64,000 bases of DNA from Chondrinema litorale (GCF_026250525.1 NZ_CP111043.1:2589501-2653500); one strand, 5' to 3'; positions 35,877 through 45,470 are shown, counted from the first letter of the stretch. The notes: generated by a model from the sequence alone, not told the origin. A program made the numbers and translations.

Positions 35877-37415
35877 ATGAAACAATATTTAATTTTTATT
35901 CCGATGTTTTTCCTTTTAAGTAACTTTTTATTTGCCCAGAAAGTTAGCACGCGTATAAGTGTTCGAGACGATAGGGGAGAGTATTCATACAAATCTAGCG
36001 ATACATTTTCTTCTTATGAGATTAAGTATAAAGGGAAAATTACTATTACAGACGATGAGAAAGGCATTGCTTCTATATCTCCCGGAGGGTATTTTAAGGT
36101 AAGTAAAACAACTTTTGGTAACAAGAGAGCTGTTGCAATCGAAAGTAATTCTAACGGGCAGCTTAACTATGAATATTTTTCTGGTAAATCTAGAGAAGAT
36201 TTTAATGAAGAAGGAAAATCGTGGCTAGCAGATATTATGCTCGATGTACTCAGAAAAACAGGTTTGGGTGCAGATATTAGAGTAAAGCGATTGTATAATT
36301 CTGGTGGAATTGATAAGGTTTTAAATGAAATCTCAGAAATAGAAAGTAGCTCTGTACAAGGCTTGTATTTTGAGAACTTACTTGAACTCAAAAATTTAAA
36401 GAAAGGAGAGCCTGGTCTTATTGCTAAAAAGATAGGTTATGTAATTAGCTCTAGTAGTGAGAAGGGAAGGATTTTTAGAAAGTATGCAAGTAAGTTTTTA
36501 CAAGATGAAAGTTCTGCCGATGCATATTTCGAAGGTGTAAGCAGAATAACATCTAGTAGCGAAAAGGGCAGTGTATTAAGAAGTGTGCTTAAGAATAATA
36601 AACTATCTGTAGCTGCTTTAACCAAGTTATTAGAAACTGCTGAGGAGATTAGCTCTAGTAGTGAGACTGGCAGTGTATTGCGTACTGTAAATGAAGTGTT
36701 TGTTAATAATGAAGCTTTTATAGAAGCATATTTTAATACAGTAGATCATATAACAAGTAGTTCTGAGCGAGGAAGTGTATTAAGAAGTTTAATGCAAAAG
36801 AATACAATTAATGCCCGAGCTATGGAAAGACTGCTAAAGAGCTCATCTAAAATATCATCAAGTTCAGAACAGGGATCAATTCTCAGGGCTGCAGTTGAAA
36901 AAGGCTTGCACAATGACCAGAAAGTACAAACACAGTTTTTTGATGCTTTAGATAGAATTAGTAGTACATCTGAAAAAGGTTCTGTGCTCAGAAGTTTACT
37001 TTCAGAAACTACATTGACTAATGAGTCAATGGTAATGGTTTTTAAAGGTATCAGAAGTATTTCTTCTAGCTCAGAGAAAGGAGCTACTTTAAGAAAGAGC
37101 TTCCATTTAGTAGGTAAATCTACCATAGCAGATCAGGAGTTTTTTAAAGCAGTTGAATCGATTGATAGTAGTTCTGAGAAAGGGAATGTGTTATCATCTT
37201 TAACTGATGAAAATAATCTTTCAGAAAGTGTTATTTTACAAATATTGAAAGCGAGTGAAACGATCTCATCTAGTTCAGAAAAAGGTCATGTGTTAGTAAG
37301 TGTGAGTAAAGTGATGGATAAATCTAACACTAAGTTAAAAGATGCTTACAAAGAGGCTGCTAGAACAATCAGTTCAGATTCGGAATACAGAAGAGTGATG
37401 GAAGAAATGTACTAA
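35877..37415 (+). CDS. Exported protein with repeated IxSSSExGxVL motif
   Basis: This 512-residue protein has a signal peptide ending at LFAQK. Residues 20-150 form a possible beta-rich head (TITDDEKGIASISPGGYF). From about residue 155 to the end it is made of eleven helical repeats of 33-38 residues, each beginning with a motif such as ITSSSEKGSVLRS. Repeat-unit helices look amphipathic, which suggests an alpha solenoid. I do not recognise a named family, although related SDxE(K/R)xxVL repeats occur in other bacterial envelope proteins. It is followed 70 bp later by a LytS kinase, so it may be part of that sensory unit. Confidence 0.7.
   Translation: MKQYLIFIPMFFLLSNFLFAQKVSTRISVRDDRGEYSYKSSDTFSSYEIKYKGKITITDDEKGIASISPGGYFKVSKTTFGNKRAVAIESNSNGQLNYEYFSGKSREDFNEEGKSWLADIMLDVLRKTGLGADIRVKRLYNSGGIDKVLNEISEIESSSVQGLYFENLLELKNLKKGEPGLIAKKIGYVISSSSEKGRIFRKYASKFLQDESSADAYFEGVSRITSSSEKGSVLRSVLKNNKLSVAALTKLLETAEEISSSSETGSVLRTVNEVFVNNEAFIEAYFNTVDHITSSSERGSVLRSLMQKNTINARAMERLLKSSSKISSSSEQGSILRAAVEKGLHNDQKVQTQFFDALDRISSTSEKGSVLRSLLSETTLTNESMVMVFKGIRSISSSSEKGATLRKSFHLVGKSTIADQEFFKAVESIDSSSEKGNVLSSLTDENNLSESVILQILKASETISSSSEKGHVLVSVSKVMDKSNTKLKDAYKEAARTISSDSEYRRVMEEMY
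36339..37412 (+). repeat. Eleven coding repeats with IxSSSExGxVL core
   Basis: The repeats begin near 36339, 36444, 36546, 36648, 36750, 36852, 36957 and so on, about every 100-110 bp. DNA identity between copies is limited outside the serine-rich core, so selection acts on the protein. The first and last copies are degenerate. Confidence 0.8.
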
Positions 37416-37485
37416 TGCGATTTATTAAAAACCGAGTAAATTCACTGAAACTAATTACTCTAATCTATTTCTGAATAACCTTAAT

Positions 37486-38571
37486 ATGAAATTCTTTCAT
37501 CGGGTATTTTTGATACTCTGTTTACTTGGAATTTTACTCTACAGTTATGCTGTATATAGTGAAACCAGCAGCTTTCCTGATTTTCTGGTAGATTACAGAG
37601 AAACCCTACTCATGATTTTACTGGTTCAAATTACTGGTTGGTCGGTACTAGGAGTAAATAGTATTTTGAGTAAAATAATTAATTGGAAGAAGCATACCTT
37701 ACTGAGGTTTATAATAGGTGTTTTACTAGATGCTCTAACTGCTTTTATTTTGTTTTTTGGCTTAATAGCAGTTAGTCTTTATTTAAGTGTAGGCGAGGAT
37801 GAGTTAAACTATATGATTATCAATAGAGAGGAGCTCATTGTAAAAACAGGCATTGTATTTTTCTTCACTGCATTTACCTATACCATTGTCGATTTTGCTT
37901 GGTTCTCTTACAGGCAATATGCAGTAGTGCAAATCCAGAAAGTACAAATGATGAGAAATCAACTTGAGCTTCAATATGATATGCTTAAGAGCCAGTTAAG
38001 CCCGCATTATTTGTTTAATAGCTTAAATACAATTTCAGCATTAATATACAGAGATGTAGAAGTGGCCGAAGAGTTTATCAGAAACTTTGCCTTAACTTAT
38101 CAATATGTATTAGAGACCAATAATAAAAAACTTGTAGCGCTCGAAAATGAGATTGATTTTATTAAGTCTTATATATTTCTACTGAAAGTTCGCTTCGATG
38201 AAAGCCTAAAGGTTTTTATAGATATTCCAAATGAACTGTATACAAGTCAGATACCGCCTTTAACCCTGCAATTGCTTATAGAGAATGCAGTAAAACATAA
38301 TGTAATTACAGAAGGCTCTCCACTAAATATTACCATCTCTTACGATGAGCAAACAGGATTAATTGTACGAAATAATAAAACCACAGTACCAGAGAGTACC
38401 TCATCTTTTAAGGTAGGCCTAGCTAACATTAGAAGAAGGTATGGGTACTTTTCTGAGATTCCTGTAAAGATTATTAATGATACTTTTTTCACAGTGGTAT
38501 TGCCGGTTTTATATATAGATGCTAAGCAGAGGAATAAAGATTTACCCTATGCTTTTTTCCTTACCTTATAG
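37486..38571 (+). CDS. LytS-type sensor histidine kinase
   Basis: The 361-residue protein has four hydrophobic helices in residues 5-150 and a short coiled coil at 150-170. The His_kinase domain of the LytS/YehU class follows: the phosphoacceptor is His174 in SQLSPHYLFNSLNTIS, and the ATP-binding N-box reads LLIENAVKHN near residue 268. GLANIRRRYG near 317 is the G-box region. It is expected to phosphorylate the LytTR regulator at 39668. There is no obvious periplasmic sensor domain, so sensing is probably through the membrane helices or a partner such as the repeat protein upstream. Confidence 0.88.
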   Translation: MKFFHRVFLILCLLGILLYSYAVYSETSSFPDFLVDYRETLLMILLVQITGWSVLGVNSILSKIINWKKHTLLRFIIGVLLDALTAFILFFGLIAVSLYLSVGEDELNYMIINREELIVKTGIVFFFTAFTYTIVDFAWFSYRQYAVVQIQKVQMMRNQLELQYDMLKSQLSPHYLFNSLNTISALIYRDVEVAEEFIRNFALTYQYVLETNNKKLVALENEIDFIKSYIFLLKVRFDESLKVFIDIPNELYTSQIPPLTLQLLIENAVKHNVITEGSPLNITISYDEQTGLIVRNNKTTVPESTSSFKVGLANIRRRYGYFSEIPVKIINDTFFTVVLPVLYIDAKQRNKDLPYAFFLTL

Positions 38572-38603
38572 AATAAAAAATTAAATAGCCATTATCAGAA
38601 AAC

Positions 38604-39653
38604 ATGGATAAAAATAACTTTATACACAATCTATATTTCAGACTTATCAGTCCATTGGTATATGGAGCCATGGTGTATATCTTGATTTTGTTAGTGAATG
38701 ATAGAATTACAGAGCTTTCATCAAACTTTGAGTTATTCGAATTGCTATTCTGTATCATTCTCACCTATATAAATTTTGAATCACTCAGAATATTCATCAA
38801 CCTAATAGATCGGTTTTATGCTTTTAAAAAAGGTATTAGGTTAAGGATTTTCCTTCAGTTTACCTTATTAGCAGTTTGGGCAGTTGCAATAACCAGTTTG
38901 TTGGTTTCTGTTTATTTTATTTATCTGGTTGGCTATAGAGTATTTACAGAAGAGTTGTATCTAATTACAAGTATCTATCTGTTAAGTAGTTTCTTTTATA
39001 ATTCGCTATACATCAGCATTTTCTATTTAAATAAACAGAACGAAGCGGTATTACAGAGAGAAGAAAACCTTAGAAAAAACCTTGAGTATCGCTTACAATC
39101 TTTTAAGAATGAAGTAAACCCAGATTTACTTTATGATTGTTTAGAAACCTTAGTTTCTCTAATATATAGAGATGCAGAAGAAGCCGATGTGTTTATAAAC
39201 AGATTGGCTGGTTTCTATCGCTATTCATTAGACAATAGGCAAGACGAACTAACTACTTTGGCAAAAGACATAGAAGCAGGAAAAAATCTTGTTGAGTTAC
39301 TAAACTTCGAAAATTCATTTATTAGTCTGATAGATGAAACTGAGGCAGAATTTCTAGATGATGAAGTTATTCCTGGAACCATTCCTTTATTAGTGCATCA
39401 TTTGGTTAGAAACTCTATTATTTCTTCTGCACACCCCATGCAAATTAAAATATTTACTGAAGGAGAACAGAGTGTTTCAGTGCAATGCAAGCTTAACGAA
39501 AGGTTAAAGCCAGTACCTAAAGCATTAAGGGAGATTAAAGATTTGCAACAAGCTTATTCTTTTTACACAGATGAGCCACTTGTAAGAATTAAAGCTTATC
39601 ATGAAATTACCATTAGTATTCCGATACTCAGGCTAGAAGTGGAAGAACTGTAA
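38604..39653 (+). CDS. LytS-like pseudokinase (no phosphoacceptor histidine)
   Basis: The 349-residue protein is a diverged sibling of the kinase just upstream: four membrane helices in residues 15-145, a coiled coil, and a recognisable His_kinase block (FKNEVNPDLLYDCLETLVSL). The residue aligned with the active histidine is Asp174, the N-box has become LVHHLVRNSI, and the G-box glycines are absent. It should therefore not autophosphorylate or bind ATP normally. It still keeps the dimerisation region, so a role as a non-catalytic sensor or regulator of the active kinase is inferred. The gaps to its neighbours are 32 bp and 14 bp, so one operon is likely. Confidence 0.85.
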   Translation: MDKNNFIHNLYFRLISPLVYGAMVYILILLVNDRITELSSNFELFELLFCIILTYINFESLRIFINLIDRFYAFKKGIRLRIFLQFTLLAVWAVAITSLLVSVYFIYLVGYRVFTEELYLITSIYLLSSFFYNSLYISIFYLNKQNEAVLQREENLRKNLEYRLQSFKNEVNPDLLYDCLETLVSLIYRDAEEADVFINRLAGFYRYSLDNRQDELTTLAKDIEAGKNLVELLNFENSFISLIDETEAEFLDDEVIPGTIPLLVHHLVRNSIISSAHPMQIKIFTEGEQSVSVQCKLNERLKPVPKALREIKDLQQAYSFYTDEPLVRIKAYHEITISIPILRLEVEEL

Positions 39654-39667
39654 AAATAAAACTAACA

Positions 39668-40444
39668 ATGAAGGTACTGATTATTGAAGACGAAAAACCT
39701 GCGGCTGAAAAACTGTCGATGTTATTAAAAAAGCTGATGGCTGATGTAGAAGTGGTTGGTGTGATACAAAGTATTAGACAGGCTGTAAAATGGTTAAAAG
39801 AAGATTTAAATGAGTTTGATCTTTTGTTTCTTGATATTCAACTAGCAGATGGTTTAAGCTTTGAAATTTTTAAAGAAGTAAAAATCGACAAGCCGATTAT
39901 TTTTACAACTGCTTATAACGAGTATGCCATTGAGGCTTTCAAGGTAAATAGCATTGATTATCTTCTAAAACCAATTACAGGAAAAGCTTTACAAGAAAGT
40001 TTAGATAAACTGGAAACCCTTCGAAAAAATTTACCTTCTTATAATGATGCTCCTAAGTTAGATGCACTACAAGAAATGCTGGCTAGCCTAAAGAAAAACT
40101 ATAAAAAGAGATTTATGGTAAAGTTAGGTGAGCATATAAGAAGTATTTCTACAGAAAAAATCGCCTACTTTTTTGCCGAAGGTCGAACCGTTTATTTAAT
40201 AAGTCTACAAGGGAAAAAATTTATTATAGATTATAAAATGGAAGATTTGGCAGACTTACTTGATCCTTCACTCTTTTTTAGGTTAAATCGAACATTTATA
40301 GTAAATATTCACGCAATTAATGATGTGGTTATTTTTTCAAATAGTAGGTTAAAAGTTTTAACATCACCAGAATCTCCCAAAGAAATGATTGTTAGTAGAG
40401 AAAAAGTAAATGATTTTAAAGACTGGTTTGATGGTTTCGAATGA
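39668..40444 (+). CDS. LytTR-family response regulator
   Basis: This 258-residue regulator has a receiver domain at residues 1-120 with the acidic pocket EDE at 7-9, phosphoacceptor Asp57 in LLFLDIQLADG, and Thr/Lys in FTTAYN and YLLKPI. A LytTR DNA-binding domain follows at about 155-255 (MVKLGEHIRSISTEKIAYFFAEG and FFRLNRTFIVNIHAI). It binds direct repeats in target promoters as a dimer. It lies 14 bp downstream of the pseudokinase and is the predicted output of the locus. Confidence 0.93.
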   Translation: MKVLIIEDEKPAAEKLSMLLKKLMADVEVVGVIQSIRQAVKWLKEDLNEFDLLFLDIQLADGLSFEIFKEVKIDKPIIFTTAYNEYAIEAFKVNSIDYLLKPITGKALQESLDKLETLRKNLPSYNDAPKLDALQEMLASLKKNYKKRFMVKLGEHIRSISTEKIAYFFAEGRTVYLISLQGKKFIIDYKMEDLADLLDPSLFFRLNRTFIVNIHAINDVVIFSNSRLKVLTSPESPKEMIVSREKVNDFKDWFDGFE

Positions 40445-40526
40445 CGATTAATAATGTTGGAATTTAGAAATTACCAGTTCGGTAATAAAAACAAGAATAC
40501 AGGGAACTTACTCAATTGAAACATTA

Positions 40527-40558
40527 TTTGAAAACAGTGAGGTTGTTTAGTATTTTTG
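40527..40558 (+). promoter_or_regulatory. Promoter of the ccmF-rimM operon (TTTG / TAnnTTTG)
   Basis: TTTG at 40527-40530, a 20-nt spacer and TATTTTTG at 40551-40558 match the Bacteroidota housekeeping consensus. The ATG of ccmF is 31 bp downstream. Confidence 0.7.
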
Positions 40559-40589
40559 TACAACTTATTAATTTCTAAAGACCATATTA

Positions 40590-43217
40590 ATGATACATAC
40601 CTTTGTAGGTAATCTAGGACACTACTCAGTCATAATAGCATTCATAACGGCTTTGGTTTCAGCTTTCAGTTATGGTTATGCATCCAAGCTACAAGATGCC
40701 GAATTGATAAAAAGCTGGAAAAGTTATGCACGAGGAGCTTTTTATATTCATGGTTTAGCTGTTTTTACTATTGTAGCCAGCTTATTCTACATAATCTATA
40801 ACCATTACTACGAATACCACTACGCTTGGAGCCATTCTTCTAATAATTTGCCTACTCACTATATGATCTCCTGTTTCTGGGAAGGTCAAGAAGGTAGCTT
40901 CTTGTTGTGGATTTTCTGGCATGTATTACTCGGGTTCTTCCTTATAAGATATGGTAATAAATGGGAACTGAATGTAATGTCTGTTTTTGCATTAGTACAG
41001 GCTTTTTTGGTTTCTATGATTTTAGGAATTGTACTAGTAGATATTAAGGTTGGTAGTTCTCCATTTGCTTTACTAAGAGATGTGATGGATGCGCCAATAT
41101 TTGCAAGCGATCCTAATTTTATTCCAGAAGATGGTACAGGCTTAAATCCACTGTTACAGAATTATTGGATGGTAATTCACCCGCCTACATTGTTCCTTGG
41201 ATTTGCACTTACCCTTGTTCCTTTTGCATATTGTATTGCTGGTTTAAAAGAAGGTCTTTATAAAGAATGGGTAAAACCTGCATTGCCTTGGGCTCAAGTT
41301 GCCGCAGTTATTTTAGGAATTGGTATTATGATGGGTGCCTACTGGGCATATGAGACATTAAACTTTGGTGGATATTGGAACTGGGATCCTGTAGAAAATG
41401 CGGTGTACATACCTTGGTTAGTGTTGGTTGGAGCAATTCACGTAATGATTACCTTCAAACGAAAAGATACTGCGCTTAAAGCTTCGATGATTCTGGTAAT
41501 TACAAGTTTCATCTTAGTACTATATGCTACTTTCTTAACAAGAAGTGGTGTTTTAGGCGAGGCATCTGTTCACTCATTTACTGATTTAGGACTATCAGGT
41601 CAGCTACTTATATATTTACTGGCTTTTGTTGGTGTATCTGTTTTCTTTCTGGTTAAAGCATGGAAAGAGTTACCAACAACAGAAGAAGAAATTACTACTT
41701 ATAGCCGAGAGTTCTGGATTTTTATGGGAGCTACAGTTTTATGTTTAGCTTCTTTTCAGGTTTTTGTGCCTACTTCAATTCCAGTTTATAATGCATTTAT
41801 AGAGTTTTTCGGAGGTACTTCTAATATGGCACCTCCTGCAGATCAAGTCGAGTTTTATACTAAGTTCCAGCTTTGGTTTGGAGTAGTAATCGCATTACTT
41901 TCTGGAACGGGGCAATTCTTTTGGTGGCAAAAAATGGATAAGGAGAGGTTAATGAGTACGCTTACTTTGCCGGTAATCATTACTCTACTTTTATCTTCAT
42001 TAGTAATACTGATATTAAAGATTACCAATATTATTTATATCGTATTGCTAACAGCTTCAATTTATTCAGTAATTTCTAATATTACTGTATTAATTAGGTT
42101 GGCAAAACAAAAAGTTCAGTTAACTGGAGGTGCTATAACTCACATAGGTATAGCATTAATGTTACTGGGAATTCTTTTTTCATCAGGCTATTCAAAAGTG
42201 ATTTCACTAAATACTACTGGCTTGCTTTACAACAGAGAGTTTTCTGAAGAAATGAATAAGGAAAACTTATTGTTATTCAGAAATCAGCCTCAGAGAATGC
42301 TAGATTATAGTAGTGTGAATCAGGTAAATGATGTAAATGATCCGAATGCTAAATATGGCTATACACTGACTTATAAAGGCCCTAGAATGGAGTCTGATGA
42401 GTTCCCTGATTATATTGATAAAGAAATTTTGTTACCAACAAATGATGTAACAAAAGCAGTTATCACCAAAGACCTTGTATATAAGGGGGAAACCTATCAC
42501 AAAAAAGGAGATACAATTCACATATACAATGAAAATACTTATTATGAAATTGAATATGTGAAGCAAAACGGAAAAAGATTTTCATTATATCCAAGACTTC
42601 AGAATAACCCACAAATGGGTTTTGTGCCTTCTCCTGATATTCGTTCTTTCTTAGGTAGTGATCTTTATACTCACGTGACCAATATTCCTGATCCTGAGTC
42701 TGAAACAGAATGGAGTGAGCCTGAGAAATTCACTTTATCTGTTGGAGATACTTTTATAGTAAATGATTTTATCGCTGTATTGGATAATGTAGTGAGAACC
42801 AACGATTTGGTTGAGGTTGATTTAAACGAAGGTGATGTAGCTGTAAAAGCTGAAATAAGAGTATTAGGTGGAGAAAGAAATTTTGATGTTCAGCCAATCT
42901 ATGTAATCAAAGACAGACAGGTGGGAATGATTCCTGATATCTTATATGATTTGGGACTAAAAATGCAGTTCGAAAAAATTGATCCTCAATCAGGTAAATT
43001 TACATTAGTAGCTCAAACTACTCAGAAAGATTGGGTGATTATGAAAGCTATTGAAAAGCCATTTATAAATATACTATGGATAGGTACAATTGTGATGAGC
43101 ATAGGTTTTTGTATTGCCATATATAGAAGGTTTTCAGACTTAAAAGAAGAAAATAGTAAATCTTTTAATTCTAGTAAGTCTAAAAAGAATATAAGTAAGA
43201 AACCTAAAATGGCATAA
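40590..43217 (+). CDS. ccmF: Cytochrome c biogenesis protein CcmF/CcsA family
   Basis: The 875-residue membrane protein carries heme-handling motifs of the cytochrome c assembly family. The tryptophan-rich heme motif reads GGYWNWDPVENA near residue 262, with histidine-containing helices on both sides (HPPTLFLGFALT near 198; ARGAFYIHGLAVF near 48; FWEGQEGSFLLW near 96). About 15 hydrophobic helices are followed by a large extracytoplasmic domain (residues 540-840) and a last helix. This length is normal for CcmF in Bacteroidota. It presents heme for attachment to apocytochrome c. rimM follows 4 bp later. Confidence 0.92.
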   Translation: MIHTFVGNLGHYSVIIAFITALVSAFSYGYASKLQDAELIKSWKSYARGAFYIHGLAVFTIVASLFYIIYNHYYEYHYAWSHSSNNLPTHYMISCFWEGQEGSFLLWIFWHVLLGFFLIRYGNKWELNVMSVFALVQAFLVSMILGIVLVDIKVGSSPFALLRDVMDAPIFASDPNFIPEDGTGLNPLLQNYWMVIHPPTLFLGFALTLVPFAYCIAGLKEGLYKEWVKPALPWAQVAAVILGIGIMMGAYWAYETLNFGGYWNWDPVENAVYIPWLVLVGAIHVMITFKRKDTALKASMILVITSFILVLYATFLTRSGVLGEASVHSFTDLGLSGQLLIYLLAFVGVSVFFLVKAWKELPTTEEEITTYSREFWIFMGATVLCLASFQVFVPTSIPVYNAFIEFFGGTSNMAPPADQVEFYTKFQLWFGVVIALLSGTGQFFWWQKMDKERLMSTLTLPVIITLLLSSLVILILKITNIIYIVLLTASIYSVISNITVLIRLAKQKVQLTGGAITHIGIALMLLGILFSSGYSKVISLNTTGLLYNREFSEEMNKENLLLFRNQPQRMLDYSSVNQVNDVNDPNAKYGYTLTYKGPRMESDEFPDYIDKEILLPTNDVTKAVITKDLVYKGETYHKKGDTIHIYNENTYYEIEYVKQNGKRFSLYPRLQNNPQMGFVPSPDIRSFLGSDLYTHVTNIPDPESETEWSEPEKFTLSVGDTFIVNDFIAVLDNVVRTNDLVEVDLNEGDVAVKAEIRVLGGERNFDVQPIYVIKDRQVGMIPDILYDLGLKMQFEKIDPQSGKFTLVAQTTQKDWVIMKAIEKPFINILWIGTIVMSIGFCIAIYRRFSDLKEENSKSFNSSKSKKNISKKPKMA

Positions 43218-43221
43218 GTGA

Positions 43222-43749
43222 ATGAGAAAAGATGATTGTTTTGAATTAGGTTATGTTGTAAAGCCTCGTGGTTTGGACGGGGAACTTACAGTTGTTTTTG
43301 ATGCAGATGATCCTGATAGATATCTAAATATTGATGCAATATTTGTTGAAAGTAAGGATAACCTGATTCCATATATAGTAGAATACGTTTCTCCTCTTAA
43401 TGATAAGTTTATATTAAAACTGGAAGAAGTAGATGATCCTGATTCTGCGGGAAAATTAAAAAGCTGTAAGTTGTTTTTACCTCTAGAAGTACTTCCAGAA
43501 TTAGATGATGATGAGTTTTTTCTGCATGATCTTGTAGGCTTTTCGATTGTTGATGAGCAAAAGGGAGCTTTGGGTTTAATAGAAAATATTTATGATATAA
43601 ATAATAATACCCTTATTGCACTAATCCATCAAGGTAAAGAAGTTCTAATTCCTATTACAGAGGATATTGTAAAGCAAGTAGATAAAGAAAAGCAGGTTGT
43701 TCATACCTTATTACCAGATGGGCTACTCGAACTCTATTTAGAAGAATAG
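43222..43749 (+). CDS. rimM: Ribosome maturation factor RimM
   Basis: This 175-residue protein assists maturation of the 30S head around S19. The N-terminal RimM barrel opens with FELGYVVKPRGLDGELTV, and the C-terminal PRC-barrel has HDLVGFSIVDEQKGALGLI and EVLIPITEDIVKQVD. It lies between ccmF and a VTT-domain gene rather than in the usual rpsP-rimM-trmD-rplS operon. Gaps of 4 and 14 bp suggest cotranscription with both neighbours. Confidence 0.93.
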   Translation: MRKDDCFELGYVVKPRGLDGELTVVFDADDPDRYLNIDAIFVESKDNLIPYIVEYVSPLNDKFILKLEEVDDPDSAGKLKSCKLFLPLEVLPELDDDEFFLHDLVGFSIVDEQKGALGLIENIYDINNNTLIALIHQGKEVLIPITEDIVKQVDKEKQVVHTLLPDGLLELYLEE

Positions 43750-43763
43750 TTAATAGAGTTTTA

Positions 43764-44450
43764 ATGATATCACTTTTAAAAATCCTGAATAGAAACAAAG
43801 CTTCCAGTATTTATATTACTTTATTGCTAGTTCTGTCTGTTTCTATTAGTGGAATAATGGGCTCAACAGCTTATTATTATGCTGAAAAATACGCTGAGAT
43901 ATCAACTGAATTAATTTTAATGTTTTATACACTCAGTGTATTTAGTATGGCGTTTGGCCTAACACCTACCACCTTTATAAGTATAATTAGTGGCTATGTT
44001 TTAGCTTGGCCTGCAGTTTTACCACTAGTTATCTCTTATATGCTAGCTTCTTTAGTTGGGTATTTCACAGCAAAAATTATAGATAAGGGTAACTTCATTA
44101 AGTCTATAGAAGAAGATGAAAAGCTTTCAAAAGTTTATGAAAGGCTTCAAGGTAATGAGTTATTTGCTGTATTCTTCACCAAAATATCTCCCGTAATTCC
44201 ATTTGCAGTAGGTAACTTCTTACTATCTATTGGAAATGTTCGTGTCGATAGATTTTTGCTAGGGAGCTTGTTCGGTATGTTACCAAGAACATTACTAGCA
44301 TTATGGACAGGCATTCAATTACATTATCTGGCAAGTTCAGGTATTGAAAACTGGTCATCTAACTGGAGTAGTTGGATGATTTTGTTGTTAATTGTAATAT
44401 CTCTAGGAGGTTTTTATCTTATTTTTAGAGATAAAAAAAAGCCCGTATAA
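43764..44450 (+). CDS. VTT (DedA/TVP38-like) domain membrane protein
   Basis: The 228-residue protein has five to six hydrophobic segments and the family pattern FxxxPTTFISIISGYVLAW in the first half and FTKISPVIPFAVGNFLLSIGNVR in the second half, with TLLALWTGIQLHYL near the end. The VTT family contains lipid scramblases and flippases of undecaprenyl phosphate or phospholipids. The stop codon lies inside the loop of a terminator hairpin. Confidence 0.82.
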   Translation: MISLLKILNRNKASSIYITLLLVLSVSISGIMGSTAYYYAEKYAEISTELILMFYTLSVFSMAFGLTPTTFISIISGYVLAWPAVLPLVISYMLASLVGYFTAKIIDKGNFIKSIEEDEKLSKVYERLQGNELFAVFFTKISPVIPFAVGNFLLSIGNVRVDRFLLGSLFGMLPRTLLALWTGIQLHYLASSGIENWSSNWSSWMILLLIVISLGGFYLIFRDKKKPV

Positions 44451-44458
44451 ACGGGCTT
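44431..44458. terminator. Terminator overlapping the VTT stop codon
   Basis: An 8-bp stem (44439-44446 with 44451-44458, 4-nt loop) lies between the convergent genes. On the minus strand it is followed by eight T residues, so it mainly serves the FecR-like/CHASE2 operon. Confidence 0.8.
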
Positions 44459-44483
44459 ATAAATGTATTTTTGTAGGTATAAC

Positions 44484-45470
44484 TTAATCTTCTGTAGAAG
44501 TACTTGCCGTTACTGATTCTTTTTTTACTAAACCATAAAAAGTCAAGAATTCAGTGTAGTAAGATGAATATTGTGGTACATCTGAAATTGCAAGAGCTTC
44601 TTCATACATATTAATTGCATTTGCAATCAAGCCTTTTTCTTCAAAGAATTTCGCTTTAATTAATTTATTAATTGCAGTTTCTTCTTGTGGTAATTTGTTA
44701 AGTTCTTCAGCAATTAAATAATTTTCTTTGCTTTTCAATTTTTGAAGCATTGCTTCTGGGCTTGTAATTTTTTTCTTGCCGTTTTTAGTCACAGCTTCAA
44801 CCTGATAAATTAAAGTCTTGTTTCTTTTGAATTTACTATCAGAGAGATCAATTGTTACTTTTTTATCAGAAGTATTTGTTTCGAAAATTATATTTCCAAT
44901 ATTATCAGGAGAGCCATCTTTTACGGTGAAAACATAGCTTTGAATATCATCTTCTTTTACTTCGTCAAAGTTATTCACAAACCATTTGATGGTGATTTTT
45001 GTATCTGCTAAAACTTTGCTGGTTTTACTAATACCGTTTTCATCTACTGGCATTGCAAATAATAAAGGTAGCTTGCTTACATCTCTGGTTACAGATCCAG
45101 TTTTTGCACTTGTATTAAATCTGGTAGAGTTTCCATCTTTTGAGGTAAGCTCATTAATTACGAAATCTGCATATCTATTAGTAAGATCATTGTCAGCCGC
45201 AGCTAATTTTGTTTCAAGATCACTTATTTTATACGTTCCGGCTTTGTTAAGCTCAATGGTTTTTTTGCTTGTATGAGCTAGACCAAGATAAGCGCCATTA
45301 CCAATTGTAATAGTTTGGTTAGATTGTAATAACGCACCTACTTTGAGTGGTTGGCCATCTACTTTATTATCACCTTTAGCTCCAAGTACCATAAATTGTG
45401 CGAATGCACCTATTGAGCTAAGAAGTAGTATTAGGGTAGTAACTGAGAATCTGAATCCTGTTATTTTCAT
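44484..45470 (-). CDS. Exported FecR-domain-like protein
   Basis: The 328-residue protein starts with a signal peptide ending near GAFAQ. The ATG at 45470 is preferred over one at 45482, since it lies 1 bp after the CHASE2 stop and starts the signal peptide. Residues about 25-120 resemble a FecR-type beta domain (VLGAKGDNKVDGQPLKVGALLQ, ITIGNGAYLGLAHTSKKTIEL). Residues about 130-260 are beta-rich, and the C-terminal 70 residues are helical and contain a TPR-like pair (KAKFFEEKGLIANAINMYEEAL). It forms an operon with the CHASE2 gene, a pairing known from other phyla. Confidence 0.75.
   Translation of the reverse strand: MKITGFRFSVTTLILLLSSIGAFAQFMVLGAKGDNKVDGQPLKVGALLQSNQTITIGNGAYLGLAHTSKKTIELNKAGTYKISDLETKLAAADNDLTNRYADFVINELTSKDGNSTRFNTSAKTGSVTRDVSKLPLLFAMPVDENGISKTSKVLADTKITIKWFVNNFDEVKEDDIQSYVFTVKDGSPDNIGNIIFETNTSDKKVTIDLSDSKFKRNKTLIYQVEAVTKNGKKKITSPEAMLQKLKSKENYLIAEELNKLPQEETAINKLIKAKFFEEKGLIANAINMYEEALAISDVPQYSSYYTEFLTFYGLVKKESVTASTSTED

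Noticed and set aside
36167..37126. Open frames on the opposite strand across the repeat protein gene
   Set aside because: They arise because the repeated serine/glutamate codons give stop-free reverse frames; no signal or domain is seen and the forward frame explains the region.
36339..37412. Regular spacing of similar motifs resembling a CRISPR or satellite array
   Set aside because: The period is about 105 bp, the units lie in one coding frame, and DNA identity between them is low outside the serine core.
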